Of a stretch of DNA of 64,000 bases, positions 35,026 through 45,376 are shown in pieces. A program made the translations under genes and the position numbers. The stretch spans positions 498,501 to 562,500 of the forward strand of contig JAKOGI010000436.1 in assembly GCA_029747015.1 (NCBI GenBank), given 5' to 3'. The notes under the pieces are model-generated. The model did not search any database, was not told the DNA's origin, and saw only the letters and a program-made list of their open reading frames with translations. Numbering within the stretch: the first letter of the stretch is position 1; each line of letters starts with the position of its first letter. The stretch comes from Carnegiea gigantea. Lineage: Eukaryota; Streptophyta; Magnoliopsida; Caryophyllales; Cactaceae.

Positions 35026-35265
35026 TCTGAAACTGATGATGCCCAAATTATCCTAGGTCGACCCATTTGGCGACAGCTGGTTGCCTCATTGATGTAAGAG
35101 AGGGTCGGGTATCTTTTGAGGTGGAAGGGCGATTTGTTGTGTTTAGTCATAAGAATCAGGACATGTTTTCTCCTCATTCTTCTATATTGGATGCATTACC
35201 CCTTTCCCCTGAGATTGATATGGAGTATGTCTGGAATTGTGAAGATCCTCCTAATTTTGACTGAA
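35026..35265 (+). pseudogene. Retropepsin of element 1, 3' part
   Basis: It continues the interrupted gene: I-I-L-G-R-P-I (hallmark of the second retropepsin half), then after a frame slip A-G-C-L-I-D-V-R-E-G-R-V-S-F-E-V-E-G and a downstream acidic tail. It aligns with the intact stretch of the nested copy (31981-31574). The frameshift lies near 35065. Confidence 0.8.
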
Positions 35266-35674
35266 TTGCTTATAAGGACCCCGACCAAGGGTATGTTAAG
35301 GTGGGATTTGCTGTTCCTATGCCACCTAACAAGCCCGACTAATGAGTCTTCAATGAGTGATTACTGCAGGTTTGCACAAACTGTTCTCTTTATACCCCCT
35401 GTGGAAGGCATTGATGCAGATTTTAATATAGAGGTTGAACGATTTGATGATAGCCCGTCTGATGGGCCATAAGAGCAATTTGTTTTTTATACAGAGAGTG
35501 CGTTATGGCACCAAGTTATGAAAACGAAGGACCTGTAGCTAGAACTTTTAGGATGGTACCTCCAACTTAATAAGTTTGATTTTGTGGTCTGGGACAAAGC
35601 TAATGTCCATACACCATCTAATCCGGACCAAGCCTAGAACAAGGGTTAAACTCTTGACCTTAAAAGAGCGCTTT

Positions 35675-35690
35675 TTGGCAGGCAACCCAA
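35675..35690 (+). other. Conserved TTGGN6CCCAA hairpin of element 1
   Basis: TTGGCAGGCAACCCAA follows AAAGAGCGCTTT and precedes a pyrimidine-rich tract. The same block is found in the nested copy and, with changes, in the unrelated element at 55437-62872, always between protease and downstream region. One stem base is mutated here (GGC for GGG). Confidence 0.6.
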
Positions 35691-35808
35691 GTTTTCTTTC
35701 TTTTTCCCTTTTTATAGTTTTGATTTTTATTAACTTTTGTAGTTTTATATGTGAAATTTTCGGGAAAAAAAAACAGAGAGAGAAAAAAATATACATATGA
35801 ATAAAATG

Positions 35809-35945
35809 TTGGCACCACGATCAGTACCCCAGAAATATGGCCGTGGGGTGCCAACCTAGAAAACTCAAAAAAATTAGATGCTAGCAGACACCACGGTCTG
35901 TCTGTGGTGAGCCCCACGGCCCTTGGTGTTCTGCTGCAGGCCGCA
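35809..35945 (+). promoter_or_regulatory. Internal dyad block upstream of ORF2, element 1
   Basis: It contains TTGGCACC (35809-35816) and its perfect inverse GGTGCCAA (35847-35854), followed by decayed CCACGG...GTGG dyads to about 35930. A C/T-rich leader then runs to the ORF2 start. The arrangement resembles that of the LTR upstream of its TATA box. A second promoter is inference only. Confidence 0.35.
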
Positions 35946-36317
35946 ATTTAGGTTTTTGATCGCGGTGCCTTTTCCCCTTCCCCCTTTCTTCTTCAACCTT
36001 TTGACATACAATCTCTGTTTACCCCCATTTTCTCTCTCTAAACTCCATAACCAAATCTCACTAATCTTCCCTCATTTCTTCACCATTTCTAATCATTTTC
36101 TCACCAAATCCTTTCCTTTCACTCAATCTTTCATCTCTCTCCTTAAAATCCATCTCTTTCTTCATCTTTTACTTCAAATTCATCTTATCTTCAATCATCC
36201 ACCATACGCATCCTTTTCTCTCTCTTATTTTTCATATTTTTGTTTAATTTCTTCAATTTTCTAAGTTTTAGTTCTTACTTTTGGTTTTAGTTTTGTTTTT
36301 GTTTCAAGTTTACAACA

Positions 36318-37655
36318 ATGGCACCAAACAAAAGACCAAGGAGCACCAAGGAGGTTGATCCTTCAAGTCAAGCACCACCCCAACCGAACATCCCGAACAT
36401 CAACCATTGCACGTGCTAGAGGTAACATTTCTCACCCTCTTGGTTTAACTCATCCTGATCATGTTGCTAGGCATAATTGCCTGAATGAGCGCATGGTTGT
36501 AGCAACTAGATATTATGATGAGGATTTGTTAGCCTAGTTGGGAATTTTGGATGATACTCGTTGGTTATTTGCCAGAGGTGGTATGGGTCATTTTTTAAGA
36601 TTAAAGAGCATACATATAGGGACCTGACCCTAGAATTCCTTAGTACACTCCATATTGAGGTCACTAGAGAGCCTCAATGTCAAAGTGGATATATATCGTT
36701 TTATTTATGGGGATAATTGTATGAACTGAACTTAGGTACCTTCAACAGTATTTTCGGTTTTCCCCCTAGCATGGACTTATCGCATCGTCAAATCCCCCAT
36801 GAATTCAACCCGAATGCGTTTTGGGGTGAACTTTCGGGGAGTGTTAGGTATAGTACCAGTTCGTCAAAATGTACGCATATTAGAAACCCTTGCATTAGAG
36901 TAGCTCAACATATTTTTGCTTGTTCTTTGTTTGCTTAGGATGATAGTCTGAATGTCCCGAGACTTTCTGAGTTGTATTTTCTATCCTGTATGCTTGATGG
37001 AGACTAACTTGACCCAGGTTCATTCTTAGCTAGACAATTATATAGTGCTGCTGTTAGCACTAAAGGTAGAATAGTCATTGGTGGGATAATAACTACTATT
37101 GCTTGATTTTTGGGTATTGAGCCCAATCCTGAAGATAGAGTTTCCGGGCCCGAGCAGCTTGATCGAGCTGCTTTTGAGATTATGAACTTCTGTAGAGTTA
37201 AGGCTGGTCGTTTATGTTGGATTTACCCAGGGGACTGGCTTTTGCCGCTTCTCAATGTTAATCGTAACACCCTTCTTCACTGAGGTAACCTTTATTGGAT
37301 ACCTGGTGATGAGGAGGTTGTTCGACCTGCACCCCACCAACTAACCCCTCGATCTAGTTAAGTAGGATCTAATTCTTCCTCTTAACCACCCCCATCTGAC
37401 TATTCTGACCTCCAAGACACCCTTAGGTTCATTTAAGAGGAGCAAGTTTCCCTCCGAGAGTTTGTTACTTCTGCGAGCGCCGCTCTTTGGGACTTTGTCC
37501 AAGAGCGCCACGATGAGCTTCGTGGGTTACTTGCTTCCCAGACCCAATATTTCTAAGACTATAAGGCATGTCTAAAGACCTAGCGAGATTTGCATAGCTC
37601 CTATGGCCAACCACCCCATCCTCCTCCACCTCCTCCTCTCTAATCTTATTTTATG
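36318..37655 (+). pseudogene. ORF2 of element 1 (ATHILA-like protein), disrupted
   Basis: It starts M-A-P-N-K-R-P-R-S-T-K-E-V. A frame slip near 36380 and stops near 36536, 36715, 36938 and 37104 break it. Conserved blocks match the longer open copy at 30517-29603: N-C-L-N-E-R-M-V-V-A-T-R-Y-Y-D-E-D, L-N-x-x-T-F-N-S-I-F-G-F-P-P, N-A-F-W-G-E-L. These resemble the plant ATHILA ORF1 / 'putative plant transposon protein' domains (family recalled, not searched). Role unknown; an env-like or accessory function has been suggested for such ORFs. Confidence 0.65.
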
Positions 37656-39456
37656 CTAGTCCTCTTCCCTTTTTATTACTATGTGCTTACATTGAGGGCA
37701 ATGTGTGATTCAAGTATGAGGGAGTTAGTCATTATATTTGGCGTTTGATGCCTGTTTCTGTTTGATGTGTTTTTACTTTGTATATGTTTTTAGTAGTAGT
37801 TTTTGTAGTTTTTGATTGTTTTAGTTTTGTTTTGGAAGTACATTTAGTTTTCTTCTAGGTTTCATTTTAGTTTCTTTCTTTTATTAGTTTCTTTTGCATT
37901 TTAGTTTGCATTGTTTGTAGGAGCATGCATATACCAAAAAAAAAAAAAATTAAAAAAAAGAAAAAAAATCCTTCGATGATGATCTCTATAGATTTGGTAG
38001 CTTTCTATGGTTTAGTTTAATCCTTTGATTCGCCTGAATTGTGCATAGAATGTTTGCAAATGAGTTTTCGAAATGAATTCCATGTTTTGACCACATGTTG
38101 GATGCGAAATGATTTTTCCAATGAGTCTTTACAAGATTTTGGCATGTGTTTACTAGTGAGCTAGTTTTGACCTTGGTAGATGTCCTGTGAAACTTTGAGC
38201 CTTTAGAGACTGTTTATCATTATTAGTATCATATTTCTTTCATGTGTGACTCTTTCTTGATGTCATTTCTCTGGAACTTGCTTAGATTCTCATTCAAGAT
38301 CATATTTTGCATATGCATTTAGGCAATATGATTGAGGCATTTTTCTTTCTTTGTTTTGTTTAAACCCCACGGCCAAATAGCCACCCTGGTTGTGTATTGT
38401 ATTCCTTGTTAGCCCCTTTGAGCCTGTATCTATTTTTCTTGATTTGAACCTTCTCTTATAACCCATGGCCAAATACTTGTCTTACCTTTAAGCCAAGGCT
38501 AGAGGAGTATTCTATTCTTTTGCATCAAGTTTGATAGGGTGTTAGTAAGATTCAATGATATCTTGTGGTGTAATTTGGTTGTTTGGTGCAGGGTTATGAG
38601 ATATTTATTAATCCCTTGTTTTATTGTACAAAATTTAGAGAAGAGTTAGAATTTAAAGTTCATTATGGATTTCCCCTTGGCTATCCTTTATAGAAAAAAA
38701 TAATAATAATAAGTGCTTAAGGGGAAAAAAAACACAAAAAAGAAAAAAAATTCGAAAAAGAAAAAAAAATGAAAAGAGAACGGAAAAAAAAATCGAAAAA
38801 GCGGTTAGCCTTGTGTGAAATTCAAGTTATTTGTGATTTTCAACTCGTTCTCTCTGCATTTGGGGATTTATTTTGAATTGATAAGGTTTAAGAAGGATGT
38901 TGTTTTATGCATTGGAATTGTTTAGCTCTTAGTCTTTGGCTTCTAGCTCCTCATTTCCGAAAATATTTGTTCCCCTCTTACCTTTACCTTTAGCCCCATT
39001 ACAACCCTATTAAAGTCCTCATGATTGTTTAATGTGTTTGCATTTTTAGTGATGACGAATTTGAGAATCTTGTCAAGCTTATGGTATACCTATATCTAAG
39101 GTTGAGATTTGAGAGAACCTTCATAAATATATACATTTCAAACGCATGAGTGCTGAGTATCACATAACTATAGTGAGGTTCTACCGGCCTTTTAGTTTCA
39201 CTTGTTCCATATGCTGAATGATTGTATTTGGCAATTTGGAGGATATTACTTTCAAGTTTGACATTTTGGTCTATTAAAAAGGTTTTCGAAAATTTCATTC
39301 CCTATTCTGTTTGTTAATGATTTTTTGTATCTTTTTGGGCTATCTTTGGATCAGCTTTGCATTTAAATGTTACCTATATCTATCCTGAGGAGGCTGTGTA
39401 TACTTTTTATCTTTGCATTGCTTGAGGACAAGCAACATTTTAAGCATGGGGGAGTT
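37656..39456 (+). other. 3' non-coding region of element 1
   Basis: No coding potential is seen. It has A-rich and T-rich tracts (for example 37935-37970 and 38693-38795) and ends in the polypurine tract before the 3' LTR. It is the inverted counterpart of 27437-29250 in the nested copy. Confidence 0.7.
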
Positions 39457-40730
39457 TGACAAGTGCTTAATATATATATATATATCATTTTAAGGCTATT
39501 TTGTGTCCTTTTTAGGAGAATATTTTGCTTCAAGTTGTTATTTACTCTCCTATTCTCGATTTATGCTTGGGTATAGTTGTTTGATGTGTTTTACATAATT
39601 TTTAGCCTTTTTATCCAATATTTGCCCTTCAATGGCTGTATTTTGACCTCCCCCACGGTCATCCATGTTATGCCACACTCATAGAGCAAACAATGAGCAA
39701 AAACCTGATTCTAGCATAGACCACGGTTGAACCGTGGTGCACCCTACGGACCGTGGTGAGCCTGTAACTCCTACCTTTTAGTCTTTACTCAGCTGTGTGG
39801 ATGAGATCGACTGAGCCTCTCTGTAAAAAGCGAGAGAGCAATCCAAGATCATTCCAAAGCAAAAGTATAGAGTAGTGTAGATTAGTGCTTTAGTTTCTTT
39901 CTCAAATTTTGTGGTTTTTAGTTTGGTTATTATATTGGTGTGAGTCTTGAGTGTGAGAGTTTGCTCTTGAGGCGATTCTGAAGCCCTTGGTTGAAGGCTA
40001 TCTCAGTCAATCTCCTTCTCGCTTAGATTTCGCCATTCATTGGTTAGTTTGTTAATCTTTTATCATGTCTGAGTAGTTTTCTTTAGTCTAGGAATTTAGT
40101 AGTTTGTGGAAGTGTTGTTGGATCATGTTTTAATCTATATAGTTGTGCTTATTTTCATGATTGGTTTGATTTCGTTTTATCAAGTACTTGGATTGTTGTG
40201 AGTTGGTTTTTGATTGAAATTTACTTGCACTCTTGAAACAATCGAGTGAAAAACTAAAAGGTGACATTTGGTTGTTTTTGGACTGCTTGATTAGACCTAA
40301 TGTAACTTCGTCTCGAAAGAGAGATTTGTATGTTAGGAGGGCTAGTAAGTAATCGAAGATATTAAACTTGAATTAAGGCAAATTAGTTTGAAAGAATGAC
40401 TTTTGCTTAGTTTAGGCAAATTTAGTTGATTTCGAAAGAATGCACTGAGTTTTTGAAGAGATTACAATTCCTTAAATTTAACCAATTAGAAGAAAGCACA
40501 TGTTCATTATTTTTGATCTAATTTCCTTTCACAACTATGAGAATTCCTAGACGTGTTTTTCTTATTGATTTAGAAAATTTTATTTGCTATTGTTAAATCG
40601 AATTCACTTGAACCAGAATTTTACTTAGCACACTCTGATAGGCAAGACTCAGTAAGTTACAATTAGTCCTTGAGGAACAATATCTTTTATCTATACTACG
40701 ACTATCCGTGCACTTGTGGTAGTATGATCA
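39457..40730 (+). repeat. 3' LTR of element 1
   Basis: It begins TGACAAGTGCTTAATATA and ends GGTAGTATGATCA, followed by the GGCAA duplication. Its dyad is ACCACGGTTGAACCGTGGT (39720-39738), longer than in the left LTR. The TATA counterpart reads CTGTAAAAAG near 39821. A short TA expansion lies near 39470-39485. Confidence 0.92.
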
Positions 40731-40735
40731 GGCAA

Positions 40736-40889
40736 GTCTAGCCTTCAGAGTAAGTAAGATTTCGACCTTTGGATCAAGAAATCGCTTTTTATTATAATTT
40801 ACGACAAGGAGTACATCACTAACTAATCACTCTTGAGTCTTTTGCTCTTGTGGATTCTCTTTGAATATATAATTGACTTGACTTTCGAT
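40736..40889 (-). other. Tat-like element sequence resuming after element 1
   Basis: Non-coding sequence between the GGCAA target duplication and the tandem array. It continues the element broken at 22941. Confidence 0.5.
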
Positions 40890-41510
40890 TGACCTTCGAA
40901 TGTCTCACCTACTTGGGTTCATCAACAAGTTGATCTTAAATTTTTTCAAGGCGAATATTCCCAAAGCCGAAAATTCTTCAAAGGCCAATTCGATTTAATT
41001 ATCAATTGACCTTTGAATGTCTAACCTTTTTGGATACACCAATAGGTTAATTTTGAATCCTCCTAAGGTGAACTTCCTTAAAGGCAAATATTCTTCAAAG
41101 GCCAATTCGATATAATTATCGATTGACCTTTGAATGTCTAACCTTTTTGGGTACACCAATAATCCTCCTAAGGTGATCTTCCTTAGAGGCAAATATTCTC
41201 CAAAGGCGAATTTGATTTAGTTATTAATTAGCCTTTGAATGTCTAACCCTTTTGGGTACATCAGTAGGTTAACCTTTAATTCATCTAAGGTGAATTTCCT
41301 TTAAGGCGAATTTAATTTAATTTTCAGTTAACCTTTTAATGTCTACCCCTTTTGGGTACATCAATGTGTTAACCTTTAATCCTCCTAAAGTGAACTTCCT
41401 GAAAGGCGAAAATTCTTCAAAGATCAATTTGATTTAATTATCATACCTTTGAATATCGAATCCTCTTGGGAACATCAACAGGGTGACCTTGAATTTTTCA
41501 ATAAGGGGAT
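40890..41510. repeat. Tandem array, six degenerate units of about 100-118 bp
   Basis: Units share TTGAATGTCTAACC, then TTTTGGGTACA, then AATCCTCCTAAGGTGAA and GATTTAATTATCA. They start near 40900, 41019, 41135, 41240, 41340 and 41454. Two units keep a minus-strand open frame (41192-40995) with a repeated Y-P-K-R-L-D-I-Q-R-S-I-D-N. It lies in the gag-proximal half of the Tat-like element. Confidence 0.85.
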
Positions 41511-42190
41511 TTGCATTGCTTATGTGACCAACTTGAAGAAGATTATGCTGTGTATATCAAGCAATTGCACAAATTTTTTGGTTCTTTTTTTTTTTTTTTT
41601 GGAGGTTTGTCATTTGAAATGGCAGATGCTTCAAGCTTTGGACTAAAAGGATAATTTTGTCAATGACTTGCCACAAGTAATACAAAAGTTTTACTCATCC
41701 TTAAATGGGCCCACCTTGAGTGACTTTCCTTATTTTTCTCACCCTTGGATGGTTTTCCCACATGGGTCCACCTTGGGTGACTTTCTTTATTATGAAGATA
41801 GAGGCCACATTGTTGTCGTCACCAACTTGAATAAAGATGCCCTATGGTTTGAAGGAGAAAGTTGCCGACTTAAGGAGGACTAACATGTTGCCATTGCCCC
41901 CCCCCCAATTTAAAAGAGGAGGCATACGTCGCCAACATGAAGGAGAAGGTTGTGACGACATTGCTACCAACACGAAGGTGGAGGCTATGTTGTCGTTGCT
42001 ATCAACTTAAGGAGGTGGACGACTTGAAAGAGGAGGCTCTAGTGCCATTATCACCAACTTAAAGGAAGAGACATGTCACCATTACCCCCAATTTGAAGAA
42101 GTCCAAAGAGTCTATAACTTAAATAGTGTAGGAGTTGACTTAGTGCCCTTGAGGGTCACAAGTTTTGATGATTCAAGGCTTATAAAGTTT
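41511..42190. other. Spacer within the Tat-like element
   Basis: Low-grade internal repetition (GGGTCCACCTTG / GGCCCACCTTGAG near 41708 and 41764; AACTTGAAGGAGGAGG-like blocks near 41870-42080) but no clear period. A C10 run lies near 41898-41907. No supported gene. Confidence 0.4.
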
Positions 42191-42760
42191 AATGACTTGG
42201 GAGTGTACCACTTTGGTAACAATTTAAAGTCTACTTAGATGACACAAAAGTATGCTCAATGACTTGAGAGTCAAGAACTTCGATGATTTGGGGGTCTTCA
42301 ACCTTGAATACTTAGGAGTCTCGAACTTTGAAGACTTAGGATTCTTGAACTTTTGATAACTTCAGCGTGGTAAACTTTGATGACTACGGAGTCTTTAGCT
42401 TTGAGGACTTTAAAGTCTTGCTTTTGATAAATGGGGAGTCTTTTCTTTAATGACTTTGGAGTCTTAAACTTTGAAGACTTAGGAGTCTTTAACTTCGATG
42501 ACATGAGTGTCCTTAATTTCGATGACCAGATAGTCATAAACTTAGGAGACTTAGTTGTCTTTGATTTCAATGACCTGAGAGTCTTTATCATTGATGACTT
42601 GAGAATCTTTACTTTGATAACATAGAAATCTTGTTTTTGATGACTAGGGAATCATTTCCCTTTGATGAATTGCAATTCTACGGCATTGGTGATGACTTCA
42701 AAGTCTATGGATTTTGCGACTTGAGTGTCTTGGTTTGGCATCTTGAGGGCCTTTTTAATG
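42190..42760. repeat. Minisatellite, about 30-bp unit (GATGACTTxGGAGTCTT)
   Basis: About 18-20 degenerate copies of a unit like AACTTTGAAGACTTAGGAGT then CTT. Unit length varies mostly in multiples of three, so both strands stay partly open. The plus frame gives F-x-D-L-G-V-F-N-type repeats and the minus frame gives S-K-x-K-T-P-K-type repeats. Each unit itself holds the near-palindrome GACTTNGGAGTC. No function is known. Confidence 0.9.
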
Positions 42761-42899
42761 CAACATGAAAGTTTCACTTAATAAAGAAGCTTGGGTGCCT
42801 ATGAAGATGACTTGAAAGTCTAAAACTTTTATGACTTAGGAGTCTTTCAATTTTATAAATTTGGGAATTTGCAATGATGACTTGGAAGTCTGCCCCTGA

Positions 42900-44350
42900 A
42901 CACCAATTTTGGGCGCTTCTTTTGCTGAAACATTTTTAAGATGACATTCAAACATGATCAATCAGATTCTTTGATGTATTCTTCATCTAATGTAATCTTT
43001 CCTTCCTTTACAAGTTGCACAACTTGTTTCTGGAATGCTCTGCATTTCTCTATAGGGGGCTAATGATCTTGTGATACCTGCAATATGTTTGATCATTTGT
43101 TCTTCTAACTTCTTCAAGATGCTTTGATTGTGGAAGTTCTATAAGTTCCTCCTCAAGAAGTTTGTCAAGAATTTTTGGCATATAAAACTTAAAATAAGGA
43201 TATTCATTCTCTTTAGATTCTCTGAGCATGAAACTTCTATTTTTTGGGCAATGCCATTAATTTATCATCATTTAGCCATCTTCTATTGTAGGCGATTGTA
43301 AACTCCATATCATGAGCTCATGCTGCTAATTCTTGGAACATCATGGGCTTGTTCACTTATAAAGCATGCAATATATCTCAATCCACCCCTTGAGCACACA
43401 TCTCAACAGTAGAAGTTATGGACAAGTGATCTTTACACTTCAAAGTGAGAGGATGCTAATGATTAATGTGATCAATAACCAGCTCATCATTGTGTTGCCT
43501 AGTGTTAGTCAATTGTGCTATGCTGACTATGTGGCACATGTTATAAAAGCAATTCAAGAGCTCACTTTCCATTTGCCCCTAGCTATCAATGGATCCTGAA
43601 GCAAGATCTGTATACCAGTTGAAAGCAATACCTTTAGGAGATTGCACGACTTGTTTCACCAAGAGGTCACCTTCTATGCCATCATTGTTGTAAGTCTCGA
43701 TGAAGTGTGCAATATGCTAGTTGGGATTTCCCTTACCATCAAATTGTTGGAAGTTAGGTGGTTCATAGCCATCACATACGAAGTGTATCAACCCTATTTG
43801 TACAAGGTTTCCTATACAAGTGAGTTTTGTGAGAATCTCGTCCTAGATGGGCCTTCACCCCGTCAGCTATTATGTTTTGAATTTGCTCAACTAACATTAA
43901 GGTTAAAGTAGAATCTTTCTTTGGTATGCATTCATTGTCAGACTATTTGTTGTGATTGCACTCTTTGTCAGAATCTTCACTTTCTGAGCAGTTGTTGGAT
44001 GCTTTAGATGAGTGCTTCCCTAACTTCTTTATCAAATCAACAATTTGCTAATTTTGATGCTTGATTGGAACATCATTTCATGCGCTTTCTTTTAAAAATC
44101 TATCCAGCGTGATTTTCATGTCTTCCAATTGTTCCGCCAAGTTGGTAGCCTGTATCACCACATGACAATGGTGTTAGAGGATTGGACTTTAGCTTGTGAG
44201 AAAAGTGAATCCCTTGGAGATGCTAGTGGAGAATTGCTACTACCATAGTTATCATCTTCCTCATCGAAAGGCTGAAAGGAAGGATTGGTGTAGGCTTAGA
44301 ATTCATCCGCTTTGTGGCATAGAGTCTTCCTCATATTGAAGACATCAAGA
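42900..44350 (-). pseudogene. gag of the Tat-like element, disrupted
   Basis: On the minus strand conserved Tat-lineage gag blocks are readable across stops: W-Y-T-D-L-A-S-G-S-I-D-S near 43620-43585, N-T-R-Q-H-N-D-E-L-V-I-D near 43508-43473, E-M-C-A-Q-G-V-D-W-D near 43407-43378, and a block resembling F-Q-E-L-A-A-R-A-x-D-M-E near 43345-43300. This is the Retrotrans_gag region of particle proteins. Plus-strand open frames at 43366-43911 are shadows. No protease or pol domain follows. Confidence 0.65.
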
Positions 44351-44659
44351 GATTTTAGTTTAATATTAGGAGACAAGCAATTTGATTCGGCAGCCTAATT
44401 TGAGCCAAAAGTTTTGATCTTTGCATGAGTGAAAAGCTCAAGTCATGACTTGTTGGTTTAGGTTGATGGAGGTAGCAACTTTGGTCATGCTTCTAATCAT
44501 TTAATTTACTCTAGTGCTTCGATTGCTAGATACAAAACTTGCATTTGTGGATTCCTTAGATGCAAATTTGAATGTCTTCCTCTTTGAAGGTTGAGGGATG
44601 ACATTCTTGCGAGACATGTCTTCCTCAAAGAAGTATAAGATTATTTTTTTTGAGAAAGA

Positions 44660-44699
44660 GTTGAGGGGCAAAGATGGTCCCGTAGAGCGCGCAGAAATT
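44660..44699 (-). other. Candidate primer-binding site of the Tat-like element
   Basis: The reverse complement just inside the 5' LTR reads AATTTCTGCGCGCTCTACGG. It resembles the TTTCTGGCGACTCTGCTGGG site common in Tat/Ogre elements, with several changes. Confidence 0.4.
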
Positions 44700-45371
44700 T
44701 TTAAGCACAAATTTCTCGTCCAAAATAAATTAGACAAGACATATGGACTAATTTAATTTGTATTAATTTTAGAAGATATGGGTATAATCTCTGTGTATTT
44801 GTTACAAGTAAACAAATAAAAGTCCTCTAATTTGATCTCTAATATGCATTTAAAAGAGGGTTCATTGGGTTCAATCTCGATTAATTCAACTAATTTGACT
44901 CCTTTGAATGAACTTGAATGAATTTAATGTTGAGAGTGGGCCTAAGACTCTTAATCTCAATTAAGAGGAGTTTTCTTTGATCATTGTAAATACACGCCAC
45001 ATGTTTGAAGTGCTTGTAGTCCTCCTTTAGAGAAATTAAACCTTTGAGTCCTCAGAATACCTCAGAGCGAATGAGTTTTTTCACCCTTTGAATAGAAAAG
45101 AGTGATGTTCTATTTATAGGGAAACCCTACTAGGGTTTGCGACTTAGTTGTCTTCTTGGACCGTTAACTAGGCCCTTGACTTGATAGCCAATTTGACTTT
45201 TGACTTGATCGTCATTTGGGCCATGACTTGATAGTCATTTAGGCTCTGACTTAGAAGTCATTTTGGTCGATTTATTTAAATAAAATAAATTAATTGGATA
45301 GGCTGAACCGAAATAATTAATATATATTTTTTTTTGATGTGGCACATTTTATCAAAATTTTAGTGCCTACA
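44700..45371 (-). repeat. 5' LTR of the Tat-like element (right on plus strand)
   Basis: Begins TTTAAGCACAAATTTCTC (initial TG now TT) and ends TTTTAGTGCCTACA. TATAAATA on the minus strand at 45118-45111. It has a 28-bp longer stretch than the left LTR, including TTGTTACAAGTAAAC near 44797-44812. Confidence 0.85.
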
Positions 45372-45376
45372 CAAAG

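Larger units (their letters stand above)
22942..40730 (+). mobile_element. Non-autonomous Athila-like Ty3/gypsy element 1 (gag-protease-ORF2), interrupted
   Basis: LTRs at 22942-24200 and 39457-40730 are flanked by GGCAA (22937-22941 and 40731-40735). Without the nested copy the element is about 8.9 kb. Order: 5' LTR, primer site, gag, retropepsin, hairpin block, ORF2 (ATHILA-like), long non-coding A/T-rich tract, polypurine tract (AAGCATGGGGGAGT at about 39442-39455), 3' LTR. No RT, RNase H or integrase is present in the space between protease and ORF2. Stops consistent with C-to-T decay are frequent. Confidence 0.9.
20572..45371 (-). mobile_element. Tat/Ogre-like Ty3/gypsy element, non-autonomous, split by later insertions
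   Basis: The element has LTRs at 20572-21215 and 44700-45371. Probable target duplications are CACAG (20567-20571) and CAAAG (45372-45376), with one mismatch. Removing the 17.8-kb insertion leaves about 7.0 kb. On the minus strand the order is 5' LTR (right), gag (44350-42900), two tandem-repeat blocks, a non-coding 3' part, a purine-rich tract (21235-21216, reverse complement of AATTGCCCTCTCTAGAG) and the 3' LTR. No protease, RT or integrase was found. It is the oldest layer of the nest. Confidence 0.75.

Noticed and set aside
40890..41510. Regular repeats as a CRISPR array
   Set aside because: Units are contiguous, diverged and lack unique equal-length spacers; the genome is plant nuclear.
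43366..43911. Plus-strand 77- and 89-codon frames
   Set aside because: They lie opposite the Tat-like gag blocks, which are readable on the minus strand.
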